From an uncultured Pseudomonadota bacterium (GTDB lineage: Bacteria; Pseudomonadota; Gammaproteobacteria; Burkholderiales; SG8-39): 9,267 nucleotides of DNA. A program made the position numbers and the translations under genes. Below are positions 1 through 5,437 of the stretch, piece by piece. The stretch spans positions 1 through 9,267 of the forward strand of contig CAIVVS010000286.1 in assembly GCA_903909415.1 (NCBI GenBank), written 5' to 3'. The notes under the pieces are model-generated. The model was not told the DNA's origin, searched no databases, and saw only the letters and a list, made by a program, of their open reading frames with translations. How positions within the stretch are numbered: the first letter of the stretch is position 1; every line of letters starts with the position of its first letter.

Positions 1-1
1 C

Positions 2-574
2 GTGGTGCGCGACGATCCGGTGGCGCTGGAAGCGGCGTTCCGCGAGGCCGCCTCGCGCGCCGACGCGGTGATCACCTCCGGCGGCGTGTCGGTGGGCGAG
101 GCCGACTTCACCAAGCAGATGATGGCCAAGCTGGGAGAGGTGGTGTTCTGGACCATCGCCATGCGTCCCGGCCGGCCGATGGCATTCGGGCAACTCAGGT
201 CAGACCAGCCGAACGGCGACAAGCAGGCCTTCCTGTTCGGCCTGCCCGGCAACCCGGTGGCGGTGATGGTGACCTTCTACCACTTCGTGCGCGCCGCCCT
301 GCTCACCCTGTCCGGGCGCAGCGACACGCAGCTGCCGCTGATGCGCGTGAAGTCGCAGGTCGCGATGCGCAAGCGCCCGGGGCGCACCGAGTACCAGCGC
401 GGCATCCTGGAACTGGTGGACGGCGAGTGGACGGTGAAGCTCACCGGCGCGCAGGGCTCGGGCATCCTGCGCTCCATGTCCATGGCCAACTGCTTCGTGG
501 TGCTGGACCATGCGCAGGGCAACGTGGCCGCGGGCGAACCGGTGGACGTGATGCTGTTCGACGGACTGGTCTGA
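2..574 (+). CDS. moeA: Molybdopterin molybdotransferase MoeA, C-terminal part (5' end outside window)
   Basis: MoeA inserts molybdate into adenylated molybdopterin in the last step of molybdenum cofactor synthesis in the cytoplasm. About 190 residues are visible, roughly the last half of a family usually about 400 long, so the true start lies left of the window. The visible part holds the end of the MoCF/MogA-like domain: SGGVSVGEADF at fragment residues 26-36, MRPGRP at 54-59 and the loop GLPGNPVA at 80-87. The C-terminal beta-barrel domain IV follows, with QGSGILRSMSMAN at 151-163. The frame is open from the first bases to a TGA stop. The next gene starts 49 bp downstream on the same strand and may be co-transcribed. 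Domain order and motifs are clearly those of MoeA. A MoeA-type paralogue cannot be excluded without the N-terminus. Confidence 0.95.
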   Translation: MVRDDPVALEAAFREAASRADAVITSGGVSVGEADFTKQMMAKLGEVVFWTIAMRPGRPMAFGQLRSDQPNGDKQAFLFGLPGNPVAVMVTFYHFVRAALLTLSGRSDTQLPLMRVKSQVAMRKRPGRTEYQRGILELVDGEWTVKLTGAQGSGILRSMSMANCFVVLDHAQGNVAAGEPVDVMLFDGLV

Positions 575-623
575 GCGCGTAGGCCTGGACGCGCCAGTAG
601 CAACCCGAATCAAGGAAGCTGCA

Positions 624-1331
624 ATGAAAAGACTCCTCCTCGGCGCACTCGCGGCAGTGGTGGTGGTCGCCGTCGCGGCCGGCGTGTTCCTCTACTCGTC
701 GATCGACTCGCTGGTGAAGGCGGCCATCGAGGACTACGTGCCGGACATCACCCAGACCCCGGTCAAGGTCGGCAGCGTGAAGCTGGCGCCCACCGACGGC
801 GTGGGCAAGCTGCACGGGCTGGTGCTGGGCAATCCCAAGGGATTCAGGACGCCGCACGCGCTGTCGGCCGGCGTGATCGAACTGGCGATCGACCCGGCGA
901 GCGTCACCCGCGACGTGGTGCTGGGGCGCAAGGTCGCGGTCATCGCCGCCGACATCAACTACGAGACCGGCGGCGCCGGCAGCAACTTCGGCGTGATCCA
1001 GCGCAACGTGGACGGCTGCGCGAAGCGCACCTTGGGCAAATCGGGTACGCCGGACAAGGACAAGCCCGAGGGACCGGGCAAGAAGCTGATCATCGAGCAC
1101 CTGTCCATCCACGACGCCAAGGTGAGCTACGCGCCGGCGCTGCTGCAGGGCAAGTCGATCACCGTGCCCCTGCCCAACATCGACCTGCGCAACCTCGGCA
1201 AGGCGCGCGGCGGCGCGACGCCGGCGCAACTGACTTCCGAGGTGATGGGCGCAATCAAGGCGCAGGTAATGCACGCGATGACCCAGCCGATCAGGGGCAT
1301 GGGCGACACGATCAAGGGGCTGTTCAAGTAA
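624..1331 (+). CDS. Uncharacterised membrane-anchored AsmA-like protein
   Basis: This 235-residue protein has one N-terminal hydrophobic segment at about residues 4-24, preceded by KR. That fits a signal anchor or uncleaved signal sequence with the rest in the periplasm. The body alternates short beta-prone segments of the type seen in AsmA/DUF748-like proteins: 'VKVGSVKLAPTDGVGKLHGL' early, then a GSNFGVIQRNVD stretch near residues 114-125, then a Lys/Pro-rich linker (KSGTPDKDKPEGPGKK). The C-terminus is amphipathic (MTQPIRGMGDTIKGLFK). AsmA-like proteins act in envelope lipid or outer-membrane homeostasis, but this one is far shorter than AsmA itself, so the role is open. The ATG start is supported by an AAGGA Shine-Dalgarno sequence about 7 nt upstream. 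It follows moeA by 49 bp, but nothing in it suggests a cofactor role. The AsmA resemblance is from memory of the family pattern and is moderate only. Confidence 0.8.
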   Translation: MKRLLLGALAAVVVVAVAAGVFLYSSIDSLVKAAIEDYVPDITQTPVKVGSVKLAPTDGVGKLHGLVLGNPKGFRTPHALSAGVIELAIDPASVTRDVVLGRKVAVIAADINYETGGAGSNFGVIQRNVDGCAKRTLGKSGTPDKDKPEGPGKKLIIEHLSIHDAKVSYAPALLQGKSITVPLPNIDLRNLGKARGGATPAQLTSEVMGAIKAQVMHAMTQPIRGMGDTIKGLFK

Positions 1332-1343
1332 GGCGCAGAGGGA

Positions 1344-1397
1344 TGGCTTTTTTATTTAATTAAATCAGCCACTTAAATACTTTTCTGGCTATTTTTT
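1344..1397. terminator. AT-rich convergent spacer with TGGCT/AGCCA repeats, probable terminator
   Basis: The spacer between two convergent genes is strikingly AT-rich compared with its surroundings. It holds TGGCT at 1344-1348, AGCCA at 1367-1371 and TGGCT again at 1386-1390, so the middle copy can pair with either neighbour. The second pairing is followed by a run of T (1392-1397) on the plus strand, as in an intrinsic terminator for the moeA/AsmA-like transcript. The 12-bp palindrome ATTTAATTAAAT sits at 1354-1365. The stems are only 5 bp, so termination is inferred and may be inefficient. Confidence 0.45.
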
Positions 1398-1412
1398 CTG
1401 CCCGCGACGGGT

Positions 1413-2828
1413 TCAGCTGCCCTCGCCGTCCCCGTCGGCATCACCCGCGTCTGCCGGCCCGAGCAGCCGCGACGCTTCCGAGCCAGGCAGCGCCTCCACC
1501 GACTTGAGCTTCTTCGCCATCTGGCGGGTGCGCGTCTCGGCCTTGTCGATGGAATTGCTCACCGCCGCCAGCTGCCGCTTGGTCGCGGCCAGCACCTCGC
1601 CGAAGTTGCCGAACTCGGTCTTCACCGCGCCCAGCACCTGCCAGACCTCGGCCGAGCGCTGCTCGATGGCCAGCGTCCTGAAGCCCATCTGCAGGCTGTT
1701 CAACAGCGCGGAGAAGGTGGTCGGCCCGGCGACCGACACGCGGTAGTCGCGCTGCAGGGCATCGGCCAGTCCCGGCCGGCGCAGCACCTCGGCATACAGG
1801 CCCTCGGTGGGCAGGAACAGGATGGCGAAGTCGGTGGTATGCGGCGGCGACACGTACTTCTCGCGGATGGTCTTCGCTTCCTGTTTGATCAGCGCCTCGA
1901 GCGAACGCAGCGCCTCCTCCATGGCCGGCAGGTCCGCGCGTTCCTGCGCACCCATCAGCCGCTCGTAGTCCTCGACCGGAAACTTGGAGTCCACCGGCAG
2001 CCACACCACCTCGCCGTCGCCGCGGCCCGGCAGGCGGATGGCGAACTCGACACGGTCGCGCGAGCCGGGGATCGTCGCGACATTCGCCTCGTACTGCCCC
2101 GCGACCAGGGTCTGCTCCAGCAGCGCGGCGAGCTGCACCTCGCCCCAGGTGCCGCGCGACTTCACGTTGGTCAACACGCGCTTGAGGTCGCCCACGCCCG
2201 CGGCCAGGGTCTGCATCTCGCCCAGGCCGCGCTGCACCTGTTCCAGCCGCTCGGACACCAGCTTGAAGGACTCGCCCAGGCGCTTCTCGAGCGTGCCCTG
2301 CAGGCGCTCGTCCACCGTCTTCCTCATCTCGTCCAGCCGGTTGGCGTTGTCCGACTGCAGCTCGCGCAGCTTGTTCTCCAGCACGTTGCGCACCTCGGTC
2401 AGGCGCGCCTCGTTGGACTCGACCAGCTTCGCCAGCTGCGCGGCGAAGGAATCGATCTGGTTGTTCTGCACCTGCGCGATGCCGCTCATCTGCGCCTGCA
2501 GGGTCTGCGCGAACTGGTTCAGGTTGGTGGCGAGCTCCGCCCTGCCCTCGCGCGCGCCGTCCTGCGCTTCCTTGCGGCTGTTGGCGATCTCGGTGCGCAG
2601 TTCGCGCTCAAGGCGCTCGATGGCCGCGGCCTGGCGTTCCTCGGCGCCGGCCTGGCGTTCCTGCGCAGCGGCGGCGGTGCGCTCGACCAGCGCGCGCAGT
2701 GCCTCGAACTGCTCCGCTTCCCGGCGCACGGACTCCGGGTCGCCTCGATTGGCGCGCAGCTGCAACACCGCCAGCGCGATCAATACGACCGTGGCAAGCA
2801 GCAGCACGCCGAGCAGGATGTCGGTCAT
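1413..2828 (-). CDS. rmuC: DNA recombination protein RmuC
   Basis: RmuC limits recombination at inverted repeats and has a predicted PD-(D/E)XK nuclease-like core; its exact biochemical role is not settled. The 471 residues match the usual family length (about 475 in E. coli). A single hydrophobic segment at residues 4-24 anchors the N-terminus. A long charged coiled coil runs from about 35 to 220 and includes a short ERQAGAEERQAAA duplication. The RmuC domain follows: RGTWGE at 225-230, WLPVDSKFP at 276-284 (Asp280 and Lys282 are candidate active-site residues), TTDFAILFLPTEGLYAEVL near 331-349 and GPTTFSALLNSLQMGFRTL near 368-386. The tail is acidic and Gly-rich. The ATG start places the membrane segment at the very N-terminus; no good Shine-Dalgarno precedes it. 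The gene stands 98 bp downstream of the zinc-ribbon gene. A TACAAT at 2864-2869 on the minus strand could be a -10 element, but no matching -35 is visible. Confidence 0.96.
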   Translation of the reverse strand: MTDILLGVLLLATVVLIALAVLQLRANRGDPESVRREAEQFEALRALVERTAAAAQERQAGAEERQAAAIERLERELRTEIANSRKEAQDGAREGRAELATNLNQFAQTLQAQMSGIAQVQNNQIDSFAAQLAKLVESNEARLTEVRNVLENKLRELQSDNANRLDEMRKTVDERLQGTLEKRLGESFKLVSERLEQVQRGLGEMQTLAAGVGDLKRVLTNVKSRGTWGEVQLAALLEQTLVAGQYEANVATIPGSRDRVEFAIRLPGRGDGEVVWLPVDSKFPVEDYERLMGAQERADLPAMEEALRSLEALIKQEAKTIREKYVSPPHTTDFAILFLPTEGLYAEVLRRPGLADALQRDYRVSVAGPTTFSALLNSLQMGFRTLAIEQRSAEVWQVLGAVKTEFGNFGEVLAATKRQLAAVSNSIDKAETRTRQMAKKLKSVEALPGSEASRLLGPADAGDADGDGEGS

Positions 2829-2926
2829 GCGCTGCGCAGTTCAGGTTGGATGGGCATGCGGGCATTGTATCCGCCCGTCCGTGCGCCACGCCGGCATCGC
2901 CCGGCGCCAGGCGGTGCGCAGCGATT

Positions 2927-3160
2927 TCAGTCGAACAGCTCGTCCAGGAACGACCCTCGCCGGTTCGGTTTAGGCTCGCGCCATTCCCTCGGACGCGACC
3001 CCTGGGACGGCGGTGGACTCCACTCCGCCGAGCGTTCGACCAGCTTGTCGAGTTCGCCGCGATCCAGCCAGATGCCGCGGCAGCGCGGGCAGGTGTCGAT
3101 CTCGATGCCCTGGCGCTCGGACATGGCGAGCACCGCGTCCTTGCAGACCGGGCACTGCAT
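2927..3160 (-). CDS. Small TFIIB-type zinc-ribbon protein
   Basis: This 77-residue protein carries the zf-TFIIB signature: CPVC at residues 3-6 and CPRC at 24-27, the four cysteines of a single zinc ribbon, followed by the typical GIWLDRGELDKL (29-40). A Pro/Arg-rich linker follows, and it ends in FLDELFD. Such proteins are widespread in bacteria, are predicted to bind zinc and perhaps nucleic acid or protein, and have no settled function. The ATG chosen shares its A with the TGA of the TerB-like gene upstream (TGATG), which points to translational coupling. The reading frame is open further upstream to position 3304, but that extension overlaps the TerB-like gene and lies outside the conserved domain, so the short form is preferred. 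The FLDELFD tail resembles the conserved end of many family members and may be a docking motif (inference). Confidence 0.88.
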   Translation of the reverse strand: MQCPVCKDAVLAMSERQGIEIDTCPRCRGIWLDRGELDKLVERSAEWSPPPSQGSRPREWREPKPNRRGSFLDELFD

Positions 3161-3678
3161 CAGGCTGCCCGCAGCACGATGGCCGGGCCGTCCACCGGCT
3201 CCGGCTGCGGCTCCGGCGCCATCTGCGACTGCATCTGCGACCGGGCCCCGGGCTGGTTCGTGAGCCGCTGCTCGAGTGCATCCAGGGTGTAGCCCCAGCG
3301 CCACAGCACGCGCTGGAACACCGCGAGCTCGGCTTCGGCGAGGTCGCCGTCGCCGTCGAGCACGTTCAGCGCGAGCGCGCTGGTAAGCAGGCGCAGCCTG
3401 GGTTCCTGCACCGGCTCGCAGACCGCGTCGACCACCTCCCGGCTGACCAGCCGCACGCGCCCGCCCGGGACCGTGCCGCCACCCGTGGCCGGGAGGTCGG
3501 CGCAGTAAGCCTGCAGCACCGCGGCGAAATCGCGCCGCGACAGGCCGAGCAGCTCGAAGGCGCGCACCCGGTCCAGCACCTCGAGCTCGCCGTCCTCGAT
3601 GCGCGCGTCCACCATCATCAGCATCACCAGCACCCGCGCGGATGCCTCGGGGCTGTTGCGTGCGTACGTCCTCATCAT
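3160..3678 (-). CDS. TerB-like acidic helical protein
   Basis: The 172-residue protein is predicted to be soluble and mostly helical. Two acidic segments recur in similar settings: VDARIEDGELEVLDRVRAF at about residues 23-41, and DGDGDLAEAELAVFQRVL at about 108-125. This is the layout of the TerB/TerB-like (tellurite resistance) fold, where clustered Asp/Glu are thought to bind divalent metal. The C-terminus is a low-complexity Gln/Pro/Met tail (residues 148-162). The start is set by an AGGAGG Shine-Dalgarno at 3684-3689. Two consecutive ATG codons follow; the second (3675-3673) has the better spacing of 8 nt, and the first is reported here. An upstream extension to 3738 has no support. It overlaps the zinc-ribbon gene by one base and is divergent from the TerC-family gene. 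No signal peptide or membrane helix is seen. Its function is unknown; a link to metal or membrane stress is inferred from fold and neighbours. Confidence 0.85.
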   Translation of the reverse strand: MMRTYARNSPEASARVLVMLMMVDARIEDGELEVLDRVRAFELLGLSRRDFAAVLQAYCADLPATGGGTVPGGRVRLVSREVVDAVCEPVQEPRLRLLTSALALNVLDGDGDLAEAELAVFQRVLWRWGYTLDALEQRLTNQPGARSQMQSQMAPEPQPEPVDGPAIVLRAA

Positions 3679-3681
3679 GTG

Positions 3682-3689
3682 CACCTCCT
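3682..3689 (-). promoter_or_regulatory. Strong Shine-Dalgarno of the TerB-like gene
   Basis: On the minus strand AGGAGGTG lies 5 nt (counted from AGGAGG) before the first ATG and 8 nt before the second. It is the strongest ribosome-binding site in the window. It decides the start of the TerB-like gene against a longer reading frame that begins at 3738. Confidence 0.8.
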
Positions 3690-3761
3690 GGTCGTGTCCG
3701 GATCGGACGCAGGGTTGGACAGGCGTGCCGCGCGGCAATTCACGCCCGGAGGTTCACGATT

Positions 3762-3880
3762 TCGGATGCGATGCGTCCATCCGACTTCGCAATGCGTGGC
3801 GCGGAACCGTTGCGGCCCGGCACGGTCTTTAAGGGTGTGGTTCCGGGCCCCTCTGGCGGCGCCGCCGCGATGTCGGAACC
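3762..3880. promoter_or_regulatory. Structured divergent spacer with competing inverted repeats upstream of the TerC-family gene
   Basis: The 227-bp spacer 3679-3905 holds several inverted repeats. TCGGATG (3762-3768) pairs with CATCCGA (3778-3784) over a 9-nt loop. GGTTCCG (3839-3845) can pair either with CGGAACC upstream (3802-3808) or with CGGAACC downstream (3874-3880), giving two mutually exclusive hairpins. The downstream one encloses the perfect palindrome GGCGGCGCCGCC (3855-3866) and ends about 15 nt before the GAGGAG Shine-Dalgarno of the TerC-family gene (3895-3900). TerC/Alx genes are often controlled by yybP-ykoY Mn2+ riboswitches, but the conserved motifs of that aptamer are not recognisable here. 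No confident promoter was found. A regulatory role is inferred. Confidence 0.4.
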
Positions 3881-3905
3881 GAATGACGCCGCTTGAGGAG
3901 CCCGC

Positions 3906-4928
3906 ATGGACGCGCTGTACGCACTCGCCTCGCACCCCCTTGTCACCACTCCGTTCATGGGCACGCCCGCCTGGGTGTGGCTGAGCTTCGTCGGCGTGGT
4001 CATCGCGCTGCTGGCCTTCGACCTCGGCGTGCTGCACCGCGACCAGCACGAGATCGGCGTGGTCGAGAGCCTGTGGCTGTCGGCGGGCTACATCGCCGCG
4101 GCCTGCGCCTTCGGCGCCTGGCTGTGGTGGCTGCTGGGCGCGCAGAGCGGCATGGAGTACTTCACCGGCTTCCTGGTGGAGAAGAGCCTGTCCATGGACA
4201 ACGTGTTCGTGATCTCGCTGGTGTTCACCTACTTCGCGGTGCCTCGCATGTACCAGCACCGGGTGCTGTTCTGGGGCATCCTCGGCGTGATCGTGCTGCG
4301 CGCGATCATGATCGGCCTGGGCGCTGCGCTGATCACCGAGTTCAGCTGGGTGCTCTACCTGTTCGGCGCCTTCCTGGTCGCCACCGGCGTGAAGATGCTG
4401 GTGCTCGCGGACAAGCCCATGGACCTGTCGAACAACCCGCTGCTGTTGCTCCTGCGGCGCCGCCTGCGCGTGACCGAGAACCTGCACGGCTCGCGCTTCC
4501 TGGTGCGCCTGCCCGCCGCCGACGGCAGCGGGCGCAGCGTGCTGTGGGCCACGCCGCTGCTGCTCGCGCTGGTGATGATCGAGTTCATCGACCTGGTGTT
4601 CGCGGTGGACAGCGTGCCGGCGATCTTCGCCATCACGCAGGACCCGTTCATCGTCTACACCAGCAACATCTTCGCCATCCTCGGGCTGCGCGCGCTGTAC
4701 TTCGCGCTGGCGGCGGTGATCGTGCGCTTCCGCTACCTCAAGTACGCGCTGGCGCTGGTGCTGGTGTTCATCGGCTCCAAGATCTTCCTGGTGAACATCA
4801 TCGGCAAGATTCCGGCCGTGGTGAGCCTGTCGGTGACCTTCGGCCTGTTGGCGGGCGGCATCGCCTGGTCGCTGTGGAAGACCCGCGGAGAGGGCGGCGA
4901 GCGGGCGATGGTCCGCGACGCCACCTGA
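3906..4928 (+). CDS. TerC/Alx-family integral membrane protein, probable Mn2+ exporter
   Basis: The 340-residue polytopic inner-membrane protein has about nine hydrophobic segments (roughly 24-44, 58-78, 97-112, 118-142, 147-167, 213-233, 246-272, 280-298, 305-323). Family hallmarks are FDLGVLHRD (38-46), VEKSLSMDNVFV (91-102) and EFIDLVFAVDSVPAI (226-240) followed by YTSNIFAILGLRALYF (251-266). The membrane-embedded acidic residues Asp39, Glu92, Asp98, Glu226, Asp229 and Asp235 fit cation transport. E. coli Alx, of similar length (about 320), is linked to Mn2+ export and alkaline response; TerC itself is tied to tellurite resistance. The ATG follows a GAGGAG Shine-Dalgarno with 5-nt spacing. 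It lies divergent from the TerB-like gene behind a structured spacer and converges on the haemoglobin gene, with 9 bp between the stops. Family membership is certain; the transported ion is inferred from relatives. Confidence 0.95.
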   Translation: MDALYALASHPLVTTPFMGTPAWVWLSFVGVVIALLAFDLGVLHRDQHEIGVVESLWLSAGYIAAACAFGAWLWWLLGAQSGMEYFTGFLVEKSLSMDNVFVISLVFTYFAVPRMYQHRVLFWGILGVIVLRAIMIGLGAALITEFSWVLYLFGAFLVATGVKMLVLADKPMDLSNNPLLLLLRRRLRVTENLHGSRFLVRLPAADGSGRSVLWATPLLLALVMIEFIDLVFAVDSVPAIFAITQDPFIVYTSNIFAILGLRALYFALAAVIVRFRYLKYALALVLVFIGSKIFLVNIIGKIPAVVSLSVTFGLLAGGIAWSLWKTRGEGGERAMVRDAT

Positions 4929-4941
4929 GGCGGCACCTCAG
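4925..4941. terminator. Small hairpin spanning both convergent stop codons
   Basis: CTGAGG (4925-4930) and CCTCAG (4936-4941) form a perfect 6-bp stem around a 5-nt loop. The left arm contains the TGA stop of the TerC-family gene, and the right arm contains the stop of the haemoglobin gene read on the other strand. There is no T-run on either side, so it is not a classic intrinsic terminator. It may mark or protect both 3' ends. Confidence 0.3.
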
Positions 4942-5360
4942 CGCGGCATGTCGGGCAGGTCGCCCGGCTTGTTGCGCATCCAGTCGGCGGTGCGGAAGAA
5001 CGCGTCGCGCAGCGCCTCCGCCAGTTCCGGCGGCAGCGCGCACTCGGCCATCGCGCGGTCCATGCAGGACAGCCACTGGTCGCGCTCGGGCGAGCCGATG
5101 GGGTACGGCAGGTGGCGGGCGCGCAGCATGGGCGCGCCGTACTTCTTCACGTACAGGCTGGGCCCGCCCATCCAGCCGGACAGGAAGCGGTAGAGCTTGT
5201 CGTTGGATCCGTCCAGCGAAGCCGGATGCAGCTTGCGGATGAGGGCGTAGCCGGGCTCCGCGTCCATCAGCTGGTAGAAGCGGTCCACCAGCGCGCGCAG
5301 CGCGGCGTCCCCCCCCAGCAGGTCGTAGGCCGTCTGGCCCGGTTCGTCTATGGTTGCCAC
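4938..5360 (-). CDS. Group II truncated haemoglobin
   Basis: This is a cytoplasmic haem protein of the 2-over-2 globin fold; group II members bind O2 or NO and are proposed to act in oxygen handling or NO/peroxide detoxification. At 140 residues it is of typical length. Visible hallmarks are YDLLGG at 12-17, FY at 28-29 (Tyr29 fits position B10), LYRFLSGWMGGP at 56-67, proximal haem ligand His83 in MLRARHLPYPIG (F8), and Trp96 in RDQWLSCM (G8), the residue that marks group II. The start is a GTG: an in-frame TGA lies about 24 nt upstream, no in-frame ATG precedes the globin domain, and there is no strong Shine-Dalgarno. It follows the permease gene by 66 nt on the same strand and may be the last gene of that operon. 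A functional link to the transporter is not evident. Confidence 0.94.
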   Translation of the reverse strand: MATIDEPGQTAYDLLGGDAALRALVDRFYQLMDAEPGYALIRKLHPASLDGSNDKLYRFLSGWMGGPSLYVKKYGAPMLRARHLPYPIGSPERDQWLSCMDRAMAECALPPELAEALRDAFFRTADWMRNKPGDLPDMPR

Positions 5361-5381
5361 GGTTCGCCCATCACGATTCGG

Positions 5382-5437
5382 TCATGCCTCCGCCTGTCAC
5401 GCTTCCCCCTGTCACGCTTCCCCCTGTCACGCTTCCC
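5382..5437 (-). repeat. 15-bp tandem repeat over the permease stop codon
   Basis: The plus-strand unit CCTGTCACGCTTCCC occurs three times without mismatch at 5393-5407, 5408-5422 and 5423-5437. In the phase of the minus-strand codons, a degenerate copy with three mismatches adjoins at 5382-5396. The repeat begins inside the last codons of the permease gene. Each unit carries GAA GCG TGA in the same frame, so the Glu-Ala-stop end of the protein is repeated, and TGA codons stand at 5427, 5412, 5397 and 5382 (lowest plus-strand coordinate of each). Confidence 0.9.

Noticed and set aside
3221..3242. Short direct repeats in the tail of the TerB-like gene (CATCTGCGACTG type)
   Set aside because: They simply encode the low-complexity Gln/Met stretch of the C-terminus and are too short and few to call a repeat element.
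1839..3263. 474-codon open frame on the plus strand opposite rmuC
   Set aside because: Its translation is rich in Arg, His, Leu and Gln without domain logic, and it lies antisense to rmuC, whose motifs are complete. Long antisense frames are expected in GC-rich genes.
3160..3738. Longer start for the TerB-like gene at 3738
   Set aside because: The extra 20 residues are not conserved-looking and lack a ribosome-binding site, whereas AGGAGG precedes the ATG pair at 3678/3675.
3679..3905. yybP-ykoY Mn2+ riboswitch upstream of the TerC-family gene
   Set aside because: It was expected from the family, but the conserved GGGGAGUA-type and partner motifs are not visible on either strand. Only generic inverted repeats remain, reported separately.
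3893..5242. 449-codon open frame overlapping the TerC-family gene in another frame
   Set aside because: It is an Arg/Ala/Pro-rich shadow of the TerC-family gene, which has clear transmembrane segments and family motifs.
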